Shown here one piece after another: positions 23,200 to 33,642 of a DNA stretch of 64,000 nt (position 1 is its first letter; every line of letters starts with the position of its first letter). Source of the DNA: Ancistrus triradiatus (Eukaryota > Chordata > Actinopteri > Siluriformes > Loricariidae); assembly GCA_025084515.1 (NCBI GenBank), contig JAJAGP010001664.1:62001-126000 (forward strand). The letters are read 5' to 3'. The notes under the pieces are model-generated. The model searched no databases and was not told the DNA's origin. It saw nothing but the letters and a program-made list of their open reading frames with translations. Position numbers and translations under genes: made by a program.

Positions 23200-23665
23200 A
23201 CTTAATAATCTGATCATAGTTGTATTTCTGTAGTTAACTGATTATTCAAGTGGTCCTGCCTACGGCATATTCTGATCTTCAGATCCGATTAAGAAATCCG
23301 CTAAAGGGAGCTGGATTTCATCCAGTAATCGGATTACCATAGCATGTGTACCAGTTACCTGATTTCCTAACCTGTTACGGTTGCCAGGTCCACATAAAAC
23401 TTAGACTTGGCTTTATTTGGCCTCTTTTTTCCATTGACTGTGACAGGTTTTTCTCACGGAATCTGGCAACCCTGCAATTAACACGTGGTGGCGAAGCTGT
23501 ATAATGCTTCATTTAGACACAGTATGTTCTCGAGAAAACGAATAATTTGATTATTTAATATTAAGTAGAAATTTGATTACTGCCTGAGTCATGTAAACCT
23601 GGAGGATTCCCATTATCTGATTACTCAAAAGGTTACTGATTAAATCTGATTTTGTGCAGTTTTCT
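23200..23665. repeat. GTTGCCAGATC repeat family, long copy
   Basis: Outer parts carry CTGATTA...CAAGTGG and CTGATTACTCAAAAGG with CATGTAAACC. The core has GGTTGCCAGGTCC and GGAATCTGGCAACC, which are inverted. Similar arrangements occur at 36.46-36.73 and 47.44-47.83 kb, so this is a dispersed, probably nonautonomous DNA element. Confidence 0.55.
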
Positions 23666-23843
23666 CATTCCTGTCCCTTTTTAGCTTGTTAGTCCTCTTG
23701 TTTGTGGTTCTAGCTCTATAGTTTTACTTTATATTTCGATTCCTTTGTGTTCCAGTTAGTTGTTTTATTCCTCTTGCTTGTGAATGTGTTAATGACATTG
23801 CTAATAGTCTGGCTGTGTATGCATTTGAAACGCCGTTTCTCAC

Positions 23844-23971
23844 CTTGCATCTGGTAGCTGTACGGCGCCTGTCCCGTCTGCGGCGTCGTGAACCCGGAGC
23901 TGTAACTCAGGAAGCCGCTCTGTCCCGGAGACTGAGCCTGACTTTCTGTCTTATTCCTGCCCACAATGGAC
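23844..23971 (-). CDS. eya1: eya1 coding exon 5, one base short
   Basis: The acceptor ACTGATTTAG is followed by GTCCATTGTGGGCAGGAATA, which reads GPLWAGI in the frame supplied by exon 4. The next residues expected in EYA1, KTE, appear only after a one-base shift: the sequence has ATAAGACA where ATAAAGACA would keep frame. The rest reads ESQAQSPGQSGFLSYSSGF and TTPQTGQAPYSYQMQ, ending at GCAAG|GTGAGA. The exon is 128 bases where 129 is expected. Read literally, the frame meets TGA about 20 codons in. The splice sites are intact, so a lost base in the read or assembly is the likeliest cause. Confidence 0.9.
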
Positions 23972-25723
23972 CTAAATCAGTTAGTGACACCAAACAAGTG
24001 ACGCCTGGCCCTTTAATGACTCACCTTACACAGGAAATGTAGTCGGACCTGTCTGATGCCTGGATCAGATTAATAAACCCCAGATTTTTCCACCAGCGTA
24101 ACTCGTAACTCTGAATGTATTTATTCGATTTCTTGTCGAGCATCTATCATGAGGCGGGTTCAGATTCCCGTCAGCGCGGCCGCCCCGATCGATTTGAACC
24201 AGATTTAGATGTTATTCATTTTAATTGACACTTTTATTTCCTCTTTTATGTGCTTGTTGTGAATTTTTTCTGGCCCTTTTGCACGTTTCTGGTCGGATTC
24301 CGATGCGGCGGCGTTCATAATTCACTCCCACGCAAACAAACGTCCGGATTCTGCTGTCATAGTCGAGATTGTTTTTGTTTTGTTTTGGAGCTATAAACAC
24401 AGTCGGCCGTTTATGAAATTCATTCAAGAACAAAAACAAAACTGTTTTTATTTCCCTTGGATGTGTACCCGGTTTTCGTTTTGGTCTGCATTCATGTAAT
24501 TTTTTACATCTGTCTCTGGAGCAATAATGTCCAGTTTAGTCACCCCTGAACTGAGTGACACCGAGTGTTGCGCAATCTCTACAGAAACATACAAATCGAC
24601 GGAAAAAGGATGTGCAAAAGTTTACAAAGTGTTTTTGTAAAGTCTTGGATTGTTATTAACTTAGTGTCATATTTGAGAAAGTCCTGAGCTCAAAAGGTTT
24701 CAAATTTTAAAAACTAATGATATAGTTTTAGTCACATTTTAGTCATTTCATTACTGTTAGCTGTAGTTTTTGATGAGAACTAAAAACACTGTCTAAAGTT
24801 AGCCAGTTAAATTTAAACAATAACTTAAAAGCTGTTAATAACGTCTTAACGTCCCAAAATTACAGAAGCAATATCTTACAATTATTTCAATACATGGGTC
24901 CTGGGGTTGTTCCAGTCGGAACATTTTTTCTCCTTGTGTTTTGTTTCTGTTCGAACGTAGCGAATTAATCCGTCCTCTGCATATTGTTTAGTTTTTATTC
25001 GTTGTGCAAGAAAAGTGTTGCACATTTCCTTTCGTAATTTCCGGTTTGGTTTTTGCAGTTAGGGGTTTTTCCATTTTATCAAAGCAGTTTTAAAATTTTA
25101 GATGATATCTAAAGGCTAGAGCCATCTCAAAATGAGCAAGCCTAGGGTGTGACAGTGGCCAGGAATCTCTGAAGGTTTATAAGGAAGAAATTTTTGGGAT
25201 TAACCTAGACTCAGAAAGGGACCCGATATCCTTGGGTGCTTAGATGATAACGAAGGATGAAACCAATTCTCTAGTAAATAAGCTGTAGGATAGTTAAAGA
25301 ACAGTTGGTTCCAAAAACAGTAATAAGTTAAGGACAGCAATAAAAATAGTACCGGTAATAGTTCAAAAAACAGGAGTTTTGTGTGTAAATAAAGTGCAGC
25401 GCATCATTTGGTATAGTTCTGGGTTTATTTTTTATTAGTTGTCATGCATTTAAGAGGAAAAGTGTAAATCTTCTTTGAAAAAATGCTCCATTGAAAAAAA
25501 ATTGCTTTGTTGTTAGTTGTGATTGTAGATGTTGTAGAAATAAAATCAGGTGGGACTTGGCTCGGGAGTTTGACTTTAAAAAACAGGGTCGTCAATAGTT
25601 TTGTGTAACGTAGTTGACGCTCTTTCTGAGAAGGCTCTGTGAGGTCCTTGGTTTATGGTTTCACAGCCTGAGAGTCAAGATCAAACCTAATAAATAGTTA
25701 GCAGGGTGCCCATGGGTGCTCAC
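23972..25723 (-). other. eya1 intron 4
   Basis: Mostly unique DNA with a GC-richer patch near 24.12-24.35 kb, and a copy of the AGCAAGCC/CAGTGGC repeat family at 25.07-25.24 kb. No exon is seen. Confidence 0.65.
25070..25238 (+). repeat. AGCAAGCC/CAGTGGC repeat family, copy 3
   Basis: Carries ATCAAAGCAGTTTTAAAATT, AATGAGCAAGCCTAGGG, GACAGTGGCCAGGAATCTC and AGAAAGGGACCCGATA in family order. Confidence 0.65.
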
Positions 25724-25863
25724 CGTAGGCCGGTATTCCGTAAGGCTGCCCGGGTTGAGGGTAGGTGGCGTAGGCTTGCTGCATGCCCGTGCTGTACTGC
25801 GTCTGTCCGTACGTCGCCATGTTCTGAGACGAAGGGGTCGGGAGGATGTGTGGATAAGGCCTG
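25724..25863 (-). CDS. eya1: eya1 coding exon 4
   Basis: This 140-base exon encodes NRPYPHILPTPSSQN, MATYGQTQYSTGMQQ and AYATYPQPGQPYGIPAYG (residues 90-136), the most recognisable part of the EYA Tyr/Pro/Gln-rich transactivation domain. The intron before it is only 200 bases. The acceptor is a CAGCAG tandem; using the second AG would replace Asn-Arg with Lys without losing frame. It ends in phase 1 at CTACG|GTGAGC. Compared with the mammalian protein, two residues are missing in the MQQ-AYATY stretch, which looks like ordinary divergence. Confidence 0.95.
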
Positions 25864-26064
25864 CTGTCGGAAAATGGAAAATATATCACAAATTGTGTAT
25901 TTTATGCTTAAGAAGGGAGTTTAAGGCTACAATAAGGACCAAAACCCCAACTACCCTCTTAAAAAGCTGTTAGTGAATTTTGTATGTTTTTTGAAGCTGT
26001 AGCTGTAAAAGATGATAAAATAAGGATTTTTTTTTCTTCTTTTTTAGAGGAATGCGGTACTTAC

Positions 26065-26131
26065 TTGGAGGGGTAGATCTGCGGGGAAAACTGGTGAGTT
26101 TGTCTTGGGCTGAAGCCACTGCTTCCAACGA
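26065..26131 (-). CDS. eya1: eya1 coding exon 3
   Basis: The acceptor TTTGCAG follows a (TG)12 tract with almost no pyrimidine run. The 67-base exon encodes GSVVGSSGFSPRQTHQFSPQ and IYPS (residues 68-90) and ends in phase 2 at CTCCAA|GTAAGT, a consensus donor. This is the start of the Tyr/Ser/Pro-rich transactivation region of EYA1. The exon is intact. Its length is not a multiple of three, so skipping it would shift the frame. Confidence 0.94.
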
Positions 26132-26138
26132 CTGCAAA

Positions 26139-26163
26139 CACACACACACACACACACACACAC
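26139..26163. repeat. (CA)12 microsatellite at exon 3 acceptor
   Basis: On the transcribed strand this is (TG)12 running into TTTGCAG, the exon 3 acceptor. Confidence 0.97.
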
Positions 26164-26322
26164 GTCGTTTTAAACTTTATATAAAAATAAATTAAATGCA
26201 AAGCGTGTTCCAGCAGAGCCAGAAGTCATTACTGTGGATTTATTTCACTTATGGTGGAATAATGAAGAGCAACCACCAGGAAAAATAATCAGGAAGCTTC
26301 TGCTGAATGTGGAGAATGAACG

Positions 26323-26360
<38 letters not shown>

Positions 26361-26788
26361 CTCACACGCTCATATTGCTGTATTTATAAGGAACTTTTTA
26401 CTGACTGTGTATTACCTTTGTTTCAGCCATGTCCTCACATTACTACGTTTATCTGCTATTGTTATGGTTGAGAACACACACACACACACACACACCCTGT
26501 CTGAAGCTTACACGTTGAATTTACACCTTTACATTAATTTATTTTAGCATGGTGTTCCACGTCATTGTAATAAATGAACGATATTGTAGTATGGTAATAA
26601 TATTAATGTAAAAATTCTGTGGATAATATACTGAAAAAATATTTTTTTAAAAAGTTGTAATAGAAATTTTATAATAATAATTATTTATATTTTTTGTATT
26701 ATTCTATTTAAAATTTCAGCATTATTGTCTTATTATTATAATAATTTATTGCAATAATACTGTTACATGAGAACCTGTGACATTTGGT

Positions 26789-26790
<2 letters not shown>

Positions 26791-26854
<64 letters not shown>
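26791..26854. repeat. (GT)32 microsatellite
   Basis: Thirty-two uninterrupted GT units in intron 2, the longest dinucleotide run in the window. Confidence 0.98.
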
Positions 26855-26857
<3 letters not shown>

Positions 26858-26869
26858 GAGAGGGATCTG

Positions 26870-27080
26870 ATCCAAGAGAGAGTAATCTGGACAAATACAG
26901 AGAGAGATCTGATCAGATAAAGAGAGTTCAAATCACTCTCTCTTTGTTTGATCAGATCTCTCTTTATTTTATCATATCGCTTTCTATTTGATCAGATCCC
27001 TCTCTCTACTGATCAGAACTCTCGCTCTCTCTTTGAACAAACATTTCTACATTTGATCAGATCATCAGAGAGATCTGAAT
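26870..27080. repeat. degenerate array of TGATCAGATCTCTCTTT-like units
   Basis: The palindrome TGATCA with AGATC or AGAAC after it recurs at least five times, spaced by CTCTCT or AGAGAG stretches. It lies between the (GT)32 and (GA)25 runs and probably grew from the same slippage-prone region. Confidence 0.6.
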
Positions 27081-27118
27081 CTGAAAAACTGATATTTTTA
27101 AGCTTACAGTACAGATCA

Positions 27119-27134
<16 letters not shown>

Positions 27135-27184
<50 letters not shown>
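27135..27184. repeat. (GA)25 microsatellite next to exon 2 donor
   Basis: On the transcribed strand the intron opens GTAAT and then (CT)25, followed by a CA run (27119-27134). The repeat begins within the first few bases of the intron. Confidence 0.97.
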
Positions 27185-27187
<3 letters not shown>

Positions 27188-27188
27188 C

Positions 27189-27266
27189 CTGATCCTGAGA
27201 AGCTGTCTAGTGATCCGTCTGCTACAGACGTGGTGATGTCACTGCTGCTCATTGGCTCTGTTTTAA
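27189..27266 (-). CDS. eya1: eya1 coding exon 2
   Basis: The acceptor TTGTGTTCCAG is followed by TTAAAACAGAGCC, which completes the Val codon split from exon 1 and gives VKTEPMSSSDITTSVADGSL and then DSFSGS. It is 78 bases and frame-neutral (residues 42-67), so skipping it would keep the frame. It ends in phase 1 at ATCAG|GTAATC. The intron beyond starts with a (CT)25 tract four bases after the donor GT. The VKTEP core matches a short sequence found in other EYA proteins. Confidence 0.95.
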
Positions 27267-27446
27267 CTGGAACACAAAATAAAATTAGAAATAATTAGAG
27301 AGAGAACACACACATTTCTTACATACACACACAAAGACACACAGACACACACACCTTGCAAAACTTTAGGCCGCTTTGGAGAGCAGAAATCAAAACATTT
27401 AAGCCACCTGTGAAGTATTTATCACTTTTTAAATCCTCGGCATGGC

Positions 27447-27447
<1 letters not shown>

Positions 27448-27502
<55 letters not shown>
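27448..27502. repeat. (TAA)18 microsatellite
   Basis: An uninterrupted run of TAA units in intron 1. Confidence 0.97.
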
Positions 27503-27504
<2 letters not shown>

Positions 27505-28543
27505 GCAACATTAAAAGTAAACATTATTCTTCTAGTAATAGTAAATACTTTACTATTTTTTTATGTATTTATTACTTATTAAATTGATCAGAATCATAGA
27601 ATAATAAAAGTAATAAATAATCATAAACGTTTATAATCAATAAACTTTTCATTTTAACAACATTTCATACAAGAAACAGTTCAAAGTGCTTTATATGAAA
27701 AAGAAAGGATGATAATAAATCAGTAAGCATTAAAGTATCGTAAGCATTGTAATTTAATTCTGTTTTGATGCTGATTCCATGTGTGTAGCTGGATTTATGT
27801 TCACTTTACTGTAGTATACCATGGTGAAGATAAAATGATTGCGCTTAATATAAATGCGATCATCAGTAAATGGTACGAAAGTGAACCTCGGGCTCTGAAC
27901 GTGATCTTTATTTCACATTTGCTGGTCATTTTATGACTAAATGAGAGCTTGCGCTCTTGTTTCACCTATAAATCCGTCATGTGACTCGCTGTGAGGTTTC
28001 ACCAACCTCTGAAACTTATCCACAAAATGAAATCATATTTCTGCTGAAATGTCTGTTCTGGGTTTGAAATAATAAAATCAAAACCTGTTTTTGTGATGTG
28101 AATATGATATAATATATCATAGAAATCGTTAGTGTTTTTTACAGGCAATCATTTAATCAGAATCCTTAATCAATCCATTTTATGATCAGTTTCATGTTTC
28201 ATACTGCATGGTGGGATAAAAGAGGAAAAGAAAGCATAAAGAGCTGCAGCATAAAAGCATAAACGTGCAGAAACAGAACGAGTCCAGACGTCGGTGGAAA
28301 AATAAACCGAGACAGACGCAGGAAACAGAGAGAGAGAGATAAAGACATCATACCAGACAAACACTGATAGAGAAACATACGGAGACTCAAACGGCCACAA
28401 ATTAAGAAGCTGGACAAACAGAGAAACATACAGAAAGACAGAAATGGAGACTTTTAGGCAGAACGAGAGTAAGACAAAAAGAGAGAGACAGACAAACGGA
28501 GAGAGACAGATTTTACCACCTGATGTATTAGTTTATCTCAGTA

Positions 28544-28725
28544 CAGTGGTGTCTCGGTTCTGGTCATCAATTCATTGCTGAAGGCTCGTCAAGAACTGAA
28601 ACTGACGAGGACCGAGTAAATGTTTCCCATAAGGATTAATGTAAGTCGAATGAATTGGTTCCAGATCCCCCAGAAAATCCACACTGTATAAGGCATTATA
28701 TGCATTAATGGAGTTGTATTGTGCA
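28544..28725 (+). repeat. outer inverted repeat, left arm
   Basis: Starts TA|CAGTGGTGTCTCGGTTC and continues through CAAGAACTGAAA, GAATTGGTTCCAGATCC and ATTAATGGAGTT. Its reverse complement matches 32353-32512. The TA before it and the CAGT start fit the Tc1/mariner/pogo superfamily. Confidence 0.7.
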
Positions 28726-28732
28726 GGTGCTC

Positions 28733-28920
28733 CCTGATTTATGATGGGGATATGTTCTGACAAATCCATCATAAGTTAAATATATCATGAACTGATGAGT
28801 TTAATATAGACTGTACTGCATATATCATAGTGTGTATCACTTACATTGACCTACAGTTACCCAAAATCATTAGCTCAACAAAGTGTGGATGGAAAAAATG
28901 TATGTAATTTAGTGAGATAG
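28733..28920 (+). mobile_element. Tigger (pogo)-like transposon end fragment
   Basis: The phrases CTGATTTATGATGGGGATA, CATCATAAGTTAAATAT, CATTGACCTACAGTT and CAAAATCATTAGCTCAACAAA occur in the order and spacing I associate with the terminal part of Tigger elements. No transposase follows. A weaker relative (GGTGATGGGGATTCATTCC) is near 51.02 kb. Confidence 0.55.
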
Positions 28921-29989
28921 GGATGAAAGTGAAAAGGAAAACAAGACTTACTCTACTGGTTGCAGCCTGTGTCTGGAGGAGTTCAGTTTGTGTTTGTTTT
29001 CGTTGGTGGCTCTTTTAGCTAACTTTTTAGGGCCCCCGCCTACGCTTGACATTATAGAACAGGCGAAAACAAAGTAAAATGTTTTTTTAGGACCCAATAG
29101 CAGTTAGCTCCAGATGGAAATTGTAAACCAAAATATAAAACAAATGATATGTAAACTAAACAAGAGAAAACGGAAAATGAAGCTGCGCCTCTCTCGGCTG
29201 GCAGCTGAGGATCGAACCCTTGTCACTCATGACAGGGTCTGTTGCTCTTACATTTTGTCACGAGCTGACTGGAAAGACGTGAGCTGAAACTGAAAGGATA
29301 AACAATAAAAACAAACGCCACGTGGAGCAAACTGAAAAGCAAAACAAAACCTCTCCTTCATATATGACCAAAGAAAGTAGGAGAGGCCAGGTCACACCCG
29401 TATTTTAAAGCTTTGTGACGGGAGAAAATAAAGACAACATAGGAAAAACAAAATCCGACAGCCCTCGGCGAAAAATGGCGGAGCCTCGCGCAATCAGCAG
29501 CGAGATCCTGAGCGGGGCGTGTCACGAGACCGCCTCGGCAGAGTGACGTGGAGGAAGAGGCGTGAGGCTGAAAAAAAGGCAGCGCAGCGAGCCTCTCAAA
29601 ATACGCGAATGGGGGAATCTATTCTTGCGCTAAATCTAATCCCTAACTTACCTCCGGTCTTCTGAGCCGTACATGACCGATCTCCTAAAGCGAGATCGGT
29701 CTACCAGTAAGCCTAACGGGGCCGGAAAATAATTACCACCTACAAAAATGCCGTAGCGATAAGGCAGCAAGGTCAGCGAATGCAGCAACAAGCTGCCAGG
29801 ACTCAGGAATGCTCTTATGTACCTGAGCCAGCAGGTGTTTCTAATCAGTGCCAATCAATGACAATGAATGCCTCTAAAGACTGGCGCCTGCATGCTGCAG
29901 AACGCCGAGTGAGCGTAAGTGCGTAAGTGAGCCGACGCTGCCCTCAAGCGTACAAAATGCAGAGGCCAGAGCGAATCCTAACTGTCAGG

Positions 29990-30816
29990 GTCCGCTCTGT
30001 CTCGCCTCGTTTTCACCATGCTCCGTTTTCATTTTCCTGATCGCTAGTTTCACACTTTTACATTCCCTTCGTTCTACGTGCTTTTTGTTTTGTTCGCCGT
30101 GGCGTGCGCGCGTGTTGTGCTATGCTTCCTCGCAGATCCATTGGCTACTGCGGCCGCTCCCAGTCTCCACCCTCTTCGCACACCTGACCTGCATTCACGC
30201 TCATCTCCTCAGTCCTATTTAACGCCACGCCAAGCAGCCAAGTCAGCCAAGCCAGATTGTCCGTTGACGAAACCTGGTAACCCATGCCTTGTACTTCTAG
30301 TATCTTCTAGTTCATGTCGATATACCAAGCCTAGTATTTTGTCGCCGAGTTTATGAGGCAGCCTTTGCCTGGTCTTGTTAGCCTAGCCGTGTAACTTCTC
30401 TCCTTACCACGCTAGCCGTTAGCCTAGCCTTGTTTGCACAGACTTCTTTAGTGCTTGTTCCATTATTTCTCTCCCTGCTCTGTTCTTGGTCCACGTACCA
30501 GGTTTTTGTTCGCCATTTATATTTTTGTTTTTTCTTACCTCTCAGCCACTCCAAGACCCTGCATCTCTCTCCCGGTCTCTCAATTCCTGGATTCCACCTA
30601 AAGAGGGAGCCAGCCTCACGCCGCCGCCGCACACTCACCCCTGTCTCCTAGTTTTCGTTGCCAGCTTCCTCGACTTTTGTTTTTTCTTTGTTCTTTTCCG
30701 TTTTTTGTTTTCCTTCTCATTTACCCTGCCTTATTTGTAATAAATATTATCCTTAGCCTAGTCTGTCGTCCGCTTGTGTCTGCATTTTGGGCTCCGCCAT
30801 TTTTTGCCTGGGGCAA
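29990..30816 (+). mobile_element. LTR-like unit, probably a solo LTR
   Basis: Begins TGTCAGGGTCCGC. It carries a TATA-like CCTATTTAACG at about 30.22 kb, then C/T-rich DNA with many GCCTAGCC phrases, and an AATAAA signal near 30.74 kb followed by GCTTGTGTCTGCATTTTGG. This is the layout of a gypsy-type fish LTR. No target duplication was found and the right end is approximate. Confidence 0.45.
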
Positions 30817-30970
30817 AAAAAAACAAGAGCAAAAGCTATTGTGGATCTGAATCACTGTGTACTGAATCATGAATCATGAATCGAGTTTCAACTGAAACAA
30901 GTCGCATGACTCAAACAAGATTAAGCAAGTGCACAGAGTACCGAGCAAACGATGAGAACCAAGACAAATA

Positions 30971-32352
30971 CAGTGGGGCAAAAAAGTATTTAGTCAGCCA
31001 CTGAATGTGCAAGTTCTCCTATTTACAAAGATGAGAGAGGTCTGTAATTTTCAACATAGGTACACTTCAACTATGAGAGACAAAATGAGAAAAAAAATCC
31101 AGGAAATCACATTGTAGGATTTTTCAGAAATTATTTTAAATTATTTGGAAAATAAGTATTTGGTCAATAACAAAAATTCAGCTTAATACTTTGTAACATA
31201 ACCTTTGTTGGCAATGACAGAGTCAAACAATTCCTGTAAGTCTTCACCAGGTTGGCACACACTGTAGCTGGTATTTTGGCCCATTCCTCCATGCAGATCT
31301 CCTCTAGAGCAGTGATGTTTTGGGGCAACACGGACTTTCAACTCCCTCCACAAATGTTCTATGGGACTGAGGTCTTGAGACTGGCTAGGCCACTCCAGGA
31401 GCTTCAAATGCTTTTTACGGAGCCACTCCTTTGTTGCCCGAGCGGTGTGTTTGGGATCATTGTCATGCTGGAAGCCCCAGCCACGTTCCATCTTCAATGC
31501 TCTCACTGATGGAAGGAGGTTTTGGCTTAAAAACTCACGATACATGGCCCCGTTCATTCTTTCCTTAACACGGATCAGTCATCCTGTCCCCTCTGCAGAA
31601 AAATAGCCCCAAAGCATGATGTTTCCACCCCCATGCTTCACAGTAGGTATGGCGCAACTCAGCATTCTTCTTCCTCCAAACACGACAAGTTGAATTTTTA
31701 CCAATAAGTTCTATTTTGGTTTCATCTGTCCTCATGATATTTTCCCAATCCTCTTCTGGATCATCCATATGCTCTTTGGCAAACTTCAGATGGGCCTGGG
31801 CATGTACTGGCTTAAGCAGAGGGGCACGCCTGGCACTGCAGCATCTGAGTCCCTCTCGGCATAGTGTGTTACTGATGGTAGCCTTTGTTACTTTGGTCCC
31901 AGCTCTCTGCAGGTCATTCATCAGGTCCCTCCGTTAGTTCTGGGATTTTGCTCACCGTTCTAATGACATTTTGGACCCAAAACACCCCCCAAGCTGAGAT
32001 CTTGGTTAGGGCCCCAGATTGAGGGAGATATCAATGGTTTTGTTGTTTTCCCTTTTATACAATGGCTCCCACGGTGATTTTTTTTTTATTCACACCAACC
32101 TGCTTGCCATGTAGATTCACTCTTCCCAGCCTGGTGCAGGTCTACAATTTTCTTCCTGGTGTCCTTCAACAGCTCTTTGGTCTTGGCCATGGTTGAGTTT
32201 GGAGTCTGACTGTTTGAGGCTGTGGACAGGTGTCTTTTATACAGATAATGAGGTCAAACAGGTGCCATTAATACAGGTAATGAGTGGAGGACAGAAGAGC
32301 TTCTTAAAGAAGAAGTTACAGGTGGCTGACTAAATACTTTTTTGCCCCACTG
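30971..32352 (-). mobile_element. Tc1-like transposon A, TA-flanked
   Basis: Ends are CAGTGGGGCAAAAAAGTATT and its inverted counterpart at 32321-32352; TA flanks both sides (30969-30970 and 32353-32354). At 1382 bases it is near the usual Tc1 size. The transposase inside is minus-strand and broken. The element inserted into the right arm of the outer repeat family. Confidence 0.93.
31199..32190 (-). pseudogene. Tc1-like transposase remnant (element A)
   Basis: Starts MAKTKELLKDTRKKIVDLHQ with the N-terminal DNA-binding region, then hits a stop. A second frame carries the middle, including TDETKIEL (first catalytic Asp). A third frame carries QHDNDPKHTARATKEWL (second Asp) and SQSQDLSPIEHLWRELK (the Glu). 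Thus all three DDE residues remain, but frameshifts separate the parts near 31.56 and 31.93 kb. It is not functional as written. Confidence 0.9.
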
Positions 32353-32512
32353 TAACTCCATTAATGCACATAATGCCTTGTATAGTGTGGATTTTCTATG
32401 GATCTGGAACGGATTCATTCAATTTACATTCATTTATGGTACTCGTCGTTTTCAGTTCTTGACACACCAAGCCTTCTGGAACACATTAACGATGAGAACC
32501 GAGGTACCACTG
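32353..32512 (-). repeat. outer inverted repeat, right arm
   Basis: The reverse complement of 28544-28725, ending AACCGAGGTACCACTG|TA. It includes GGAACGGATTCATTCAATTT. It is cut at its inner end by Tc1 element A. A third partial copy is at 49.57-49.65 kb. Confidence 0.7.
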
Positions 32513-33399
32513 TATTTGTGTGTAGTTACGAATTATGTATTTAGTTATGTGACTATTGTTTGTTGGAGAAAGTTTGTGAATTATTATTAAACACAACAGA
32601 ATCGTGTGTAAAGTCGTTGAGCACTGCAAGAAAATAAAGTTCTAAGTGTGTCTGAATATTTTTAGCCATGTCTTCCATGATCTACACCATCCAGCTTGGT
32701 CTTGTAGCTACAGGAATGTTAAAGAGAGAAAAATGCGAGAGGGTTGAAGGGAGAGACAGAGAGGGGGAGTTAGGACAGAAGAAAGTGTTTGAGAGAGGAG
32801 AGAATGAGGGTTTTTTTGCCATTCATCCGAAAGCTAAATAAGGGTCCAGAGTCATGCCTTGTGGAATCCCTCATTCCCGACACGATTCCAAACTTGCATT
32901 TTCCCTCCTTTTTTTTTTTTCCCAAAATAAAGAAAAAGGCAGGGAAAACCAGCATGCACAAACTAGCAGCTCGTTTAGATCCTCACCCATGCTGTGCTCA
33001 CAACACAACACAACACGACACAAAAACAAAACAAAACGACACAACACGTCCTAATGAAAGGCACAATAATTGTCTGGTTGCAGAATCAAAGTCTGATCTT
33101 GGCTAAAATAAAACAAAACGCCAAGTATTGTCCTTTCATTGCATCTCGGTTCTGCACAAACCTGCAGATTGTGAGTTAGAACCTAATAACCAGTCGGCTG
33201 TGGCCAGCATGGTGATGTTATCACCTACAGGGAGACAGAGGGGCAAACACAGGGGCACATGTGACCAAACGTGGGCGCCAGTGCCACAAATCACACCGTG
33301 TACGAGATCGCCATGATCAGAAACTCGTTAGAAATAAAAACATCACTCACAGCAGGTCATATAAATCACTAAACCTTATTTTATAATAATATGCTTTAA

Positions 33400-33495
33400 T
33401 ATGCTAGCCACCACCACACCGGGATTTAGGTTCGATCCCCAGCGATACCTTCTGGCCAGGTCAGGTGTCACATACAGACACGATCCTGTCTTGTG
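33400..33495 (+). repeat. SINE-like head with B box
   Basis: GGTTCGATCCCCAGCG resembles a Pol III B box and sits in a GCTAGCCACCACCAC context seen in fish SINE heads. It runs directly into a copy of the CAGTGGCAAGG family, so the two may be one composite. Confidence 0.35.
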
Positions 33496-33499
33496 ATGT

Positions 33500-33642
33500 C
33501 AAATTTAATCCTATAGTGCTTTTTACAAAGCAGCTTTGCGAAAAATATCTAGGCCCAAATCCCCAACTGAAAACCTAGTGCAACAGTGGCAAGGAAAATC
33601 CCCTAAATGTTATAAGAAGGCATGGGAGGACCAAGATCCATT
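33500..33642 (+). repeat. AGCAAGCC/CAGTGGCAAGG repeat family, copy 4
   Basis: Contains TTTTTACAAAGCAGCTTTG, AACAGTGGCAAGGAAAATCC and GGGAGGACCAAGATCC. Confidence 0.65.

Larger units (their letters stand above)
19006..23843 (-). other. eya1 intron 5
   Basis: Contents: unique DNA with a GC-richer patch at 19.95-20.28 kb, the dispersed repeat at 20.94-21.35 kb, a CAGTGGCAAGG-family copy (21.84-22.05 kb), a degenerate tandem array (22.19-23.19 kb) and a larger GTTGCCAGG-family element (23.20-23.67 kb). No exon is seen. Confidence 0.65.
26132..27188 (-). other. eya1 intron 2
   Basis: Short and dominated by simple sequence: CA runs near 26139, 26324 and 26474, a (GT)32 run at 26791-26854, a degenerate TGATCAGATC-containing array (26.87-27.08 kb), and (GT)n(GA)25 next to the exon 2 donor. 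Confidence 0.8.

Noticed and set aside
30078..30356. A 92-codon frame with a hydrophobic start, suggestive of a secreted peptide
   Set aside because: Falls within the LTR-like unit, which is C/T-rich and yields Leu/Ser/Pro-rich chance frames.
30971..32352. An active Tc1 transposase
   Set aside because: All catalytic residues are visible but stops and frameshifts divide the coding region into at least three frames.
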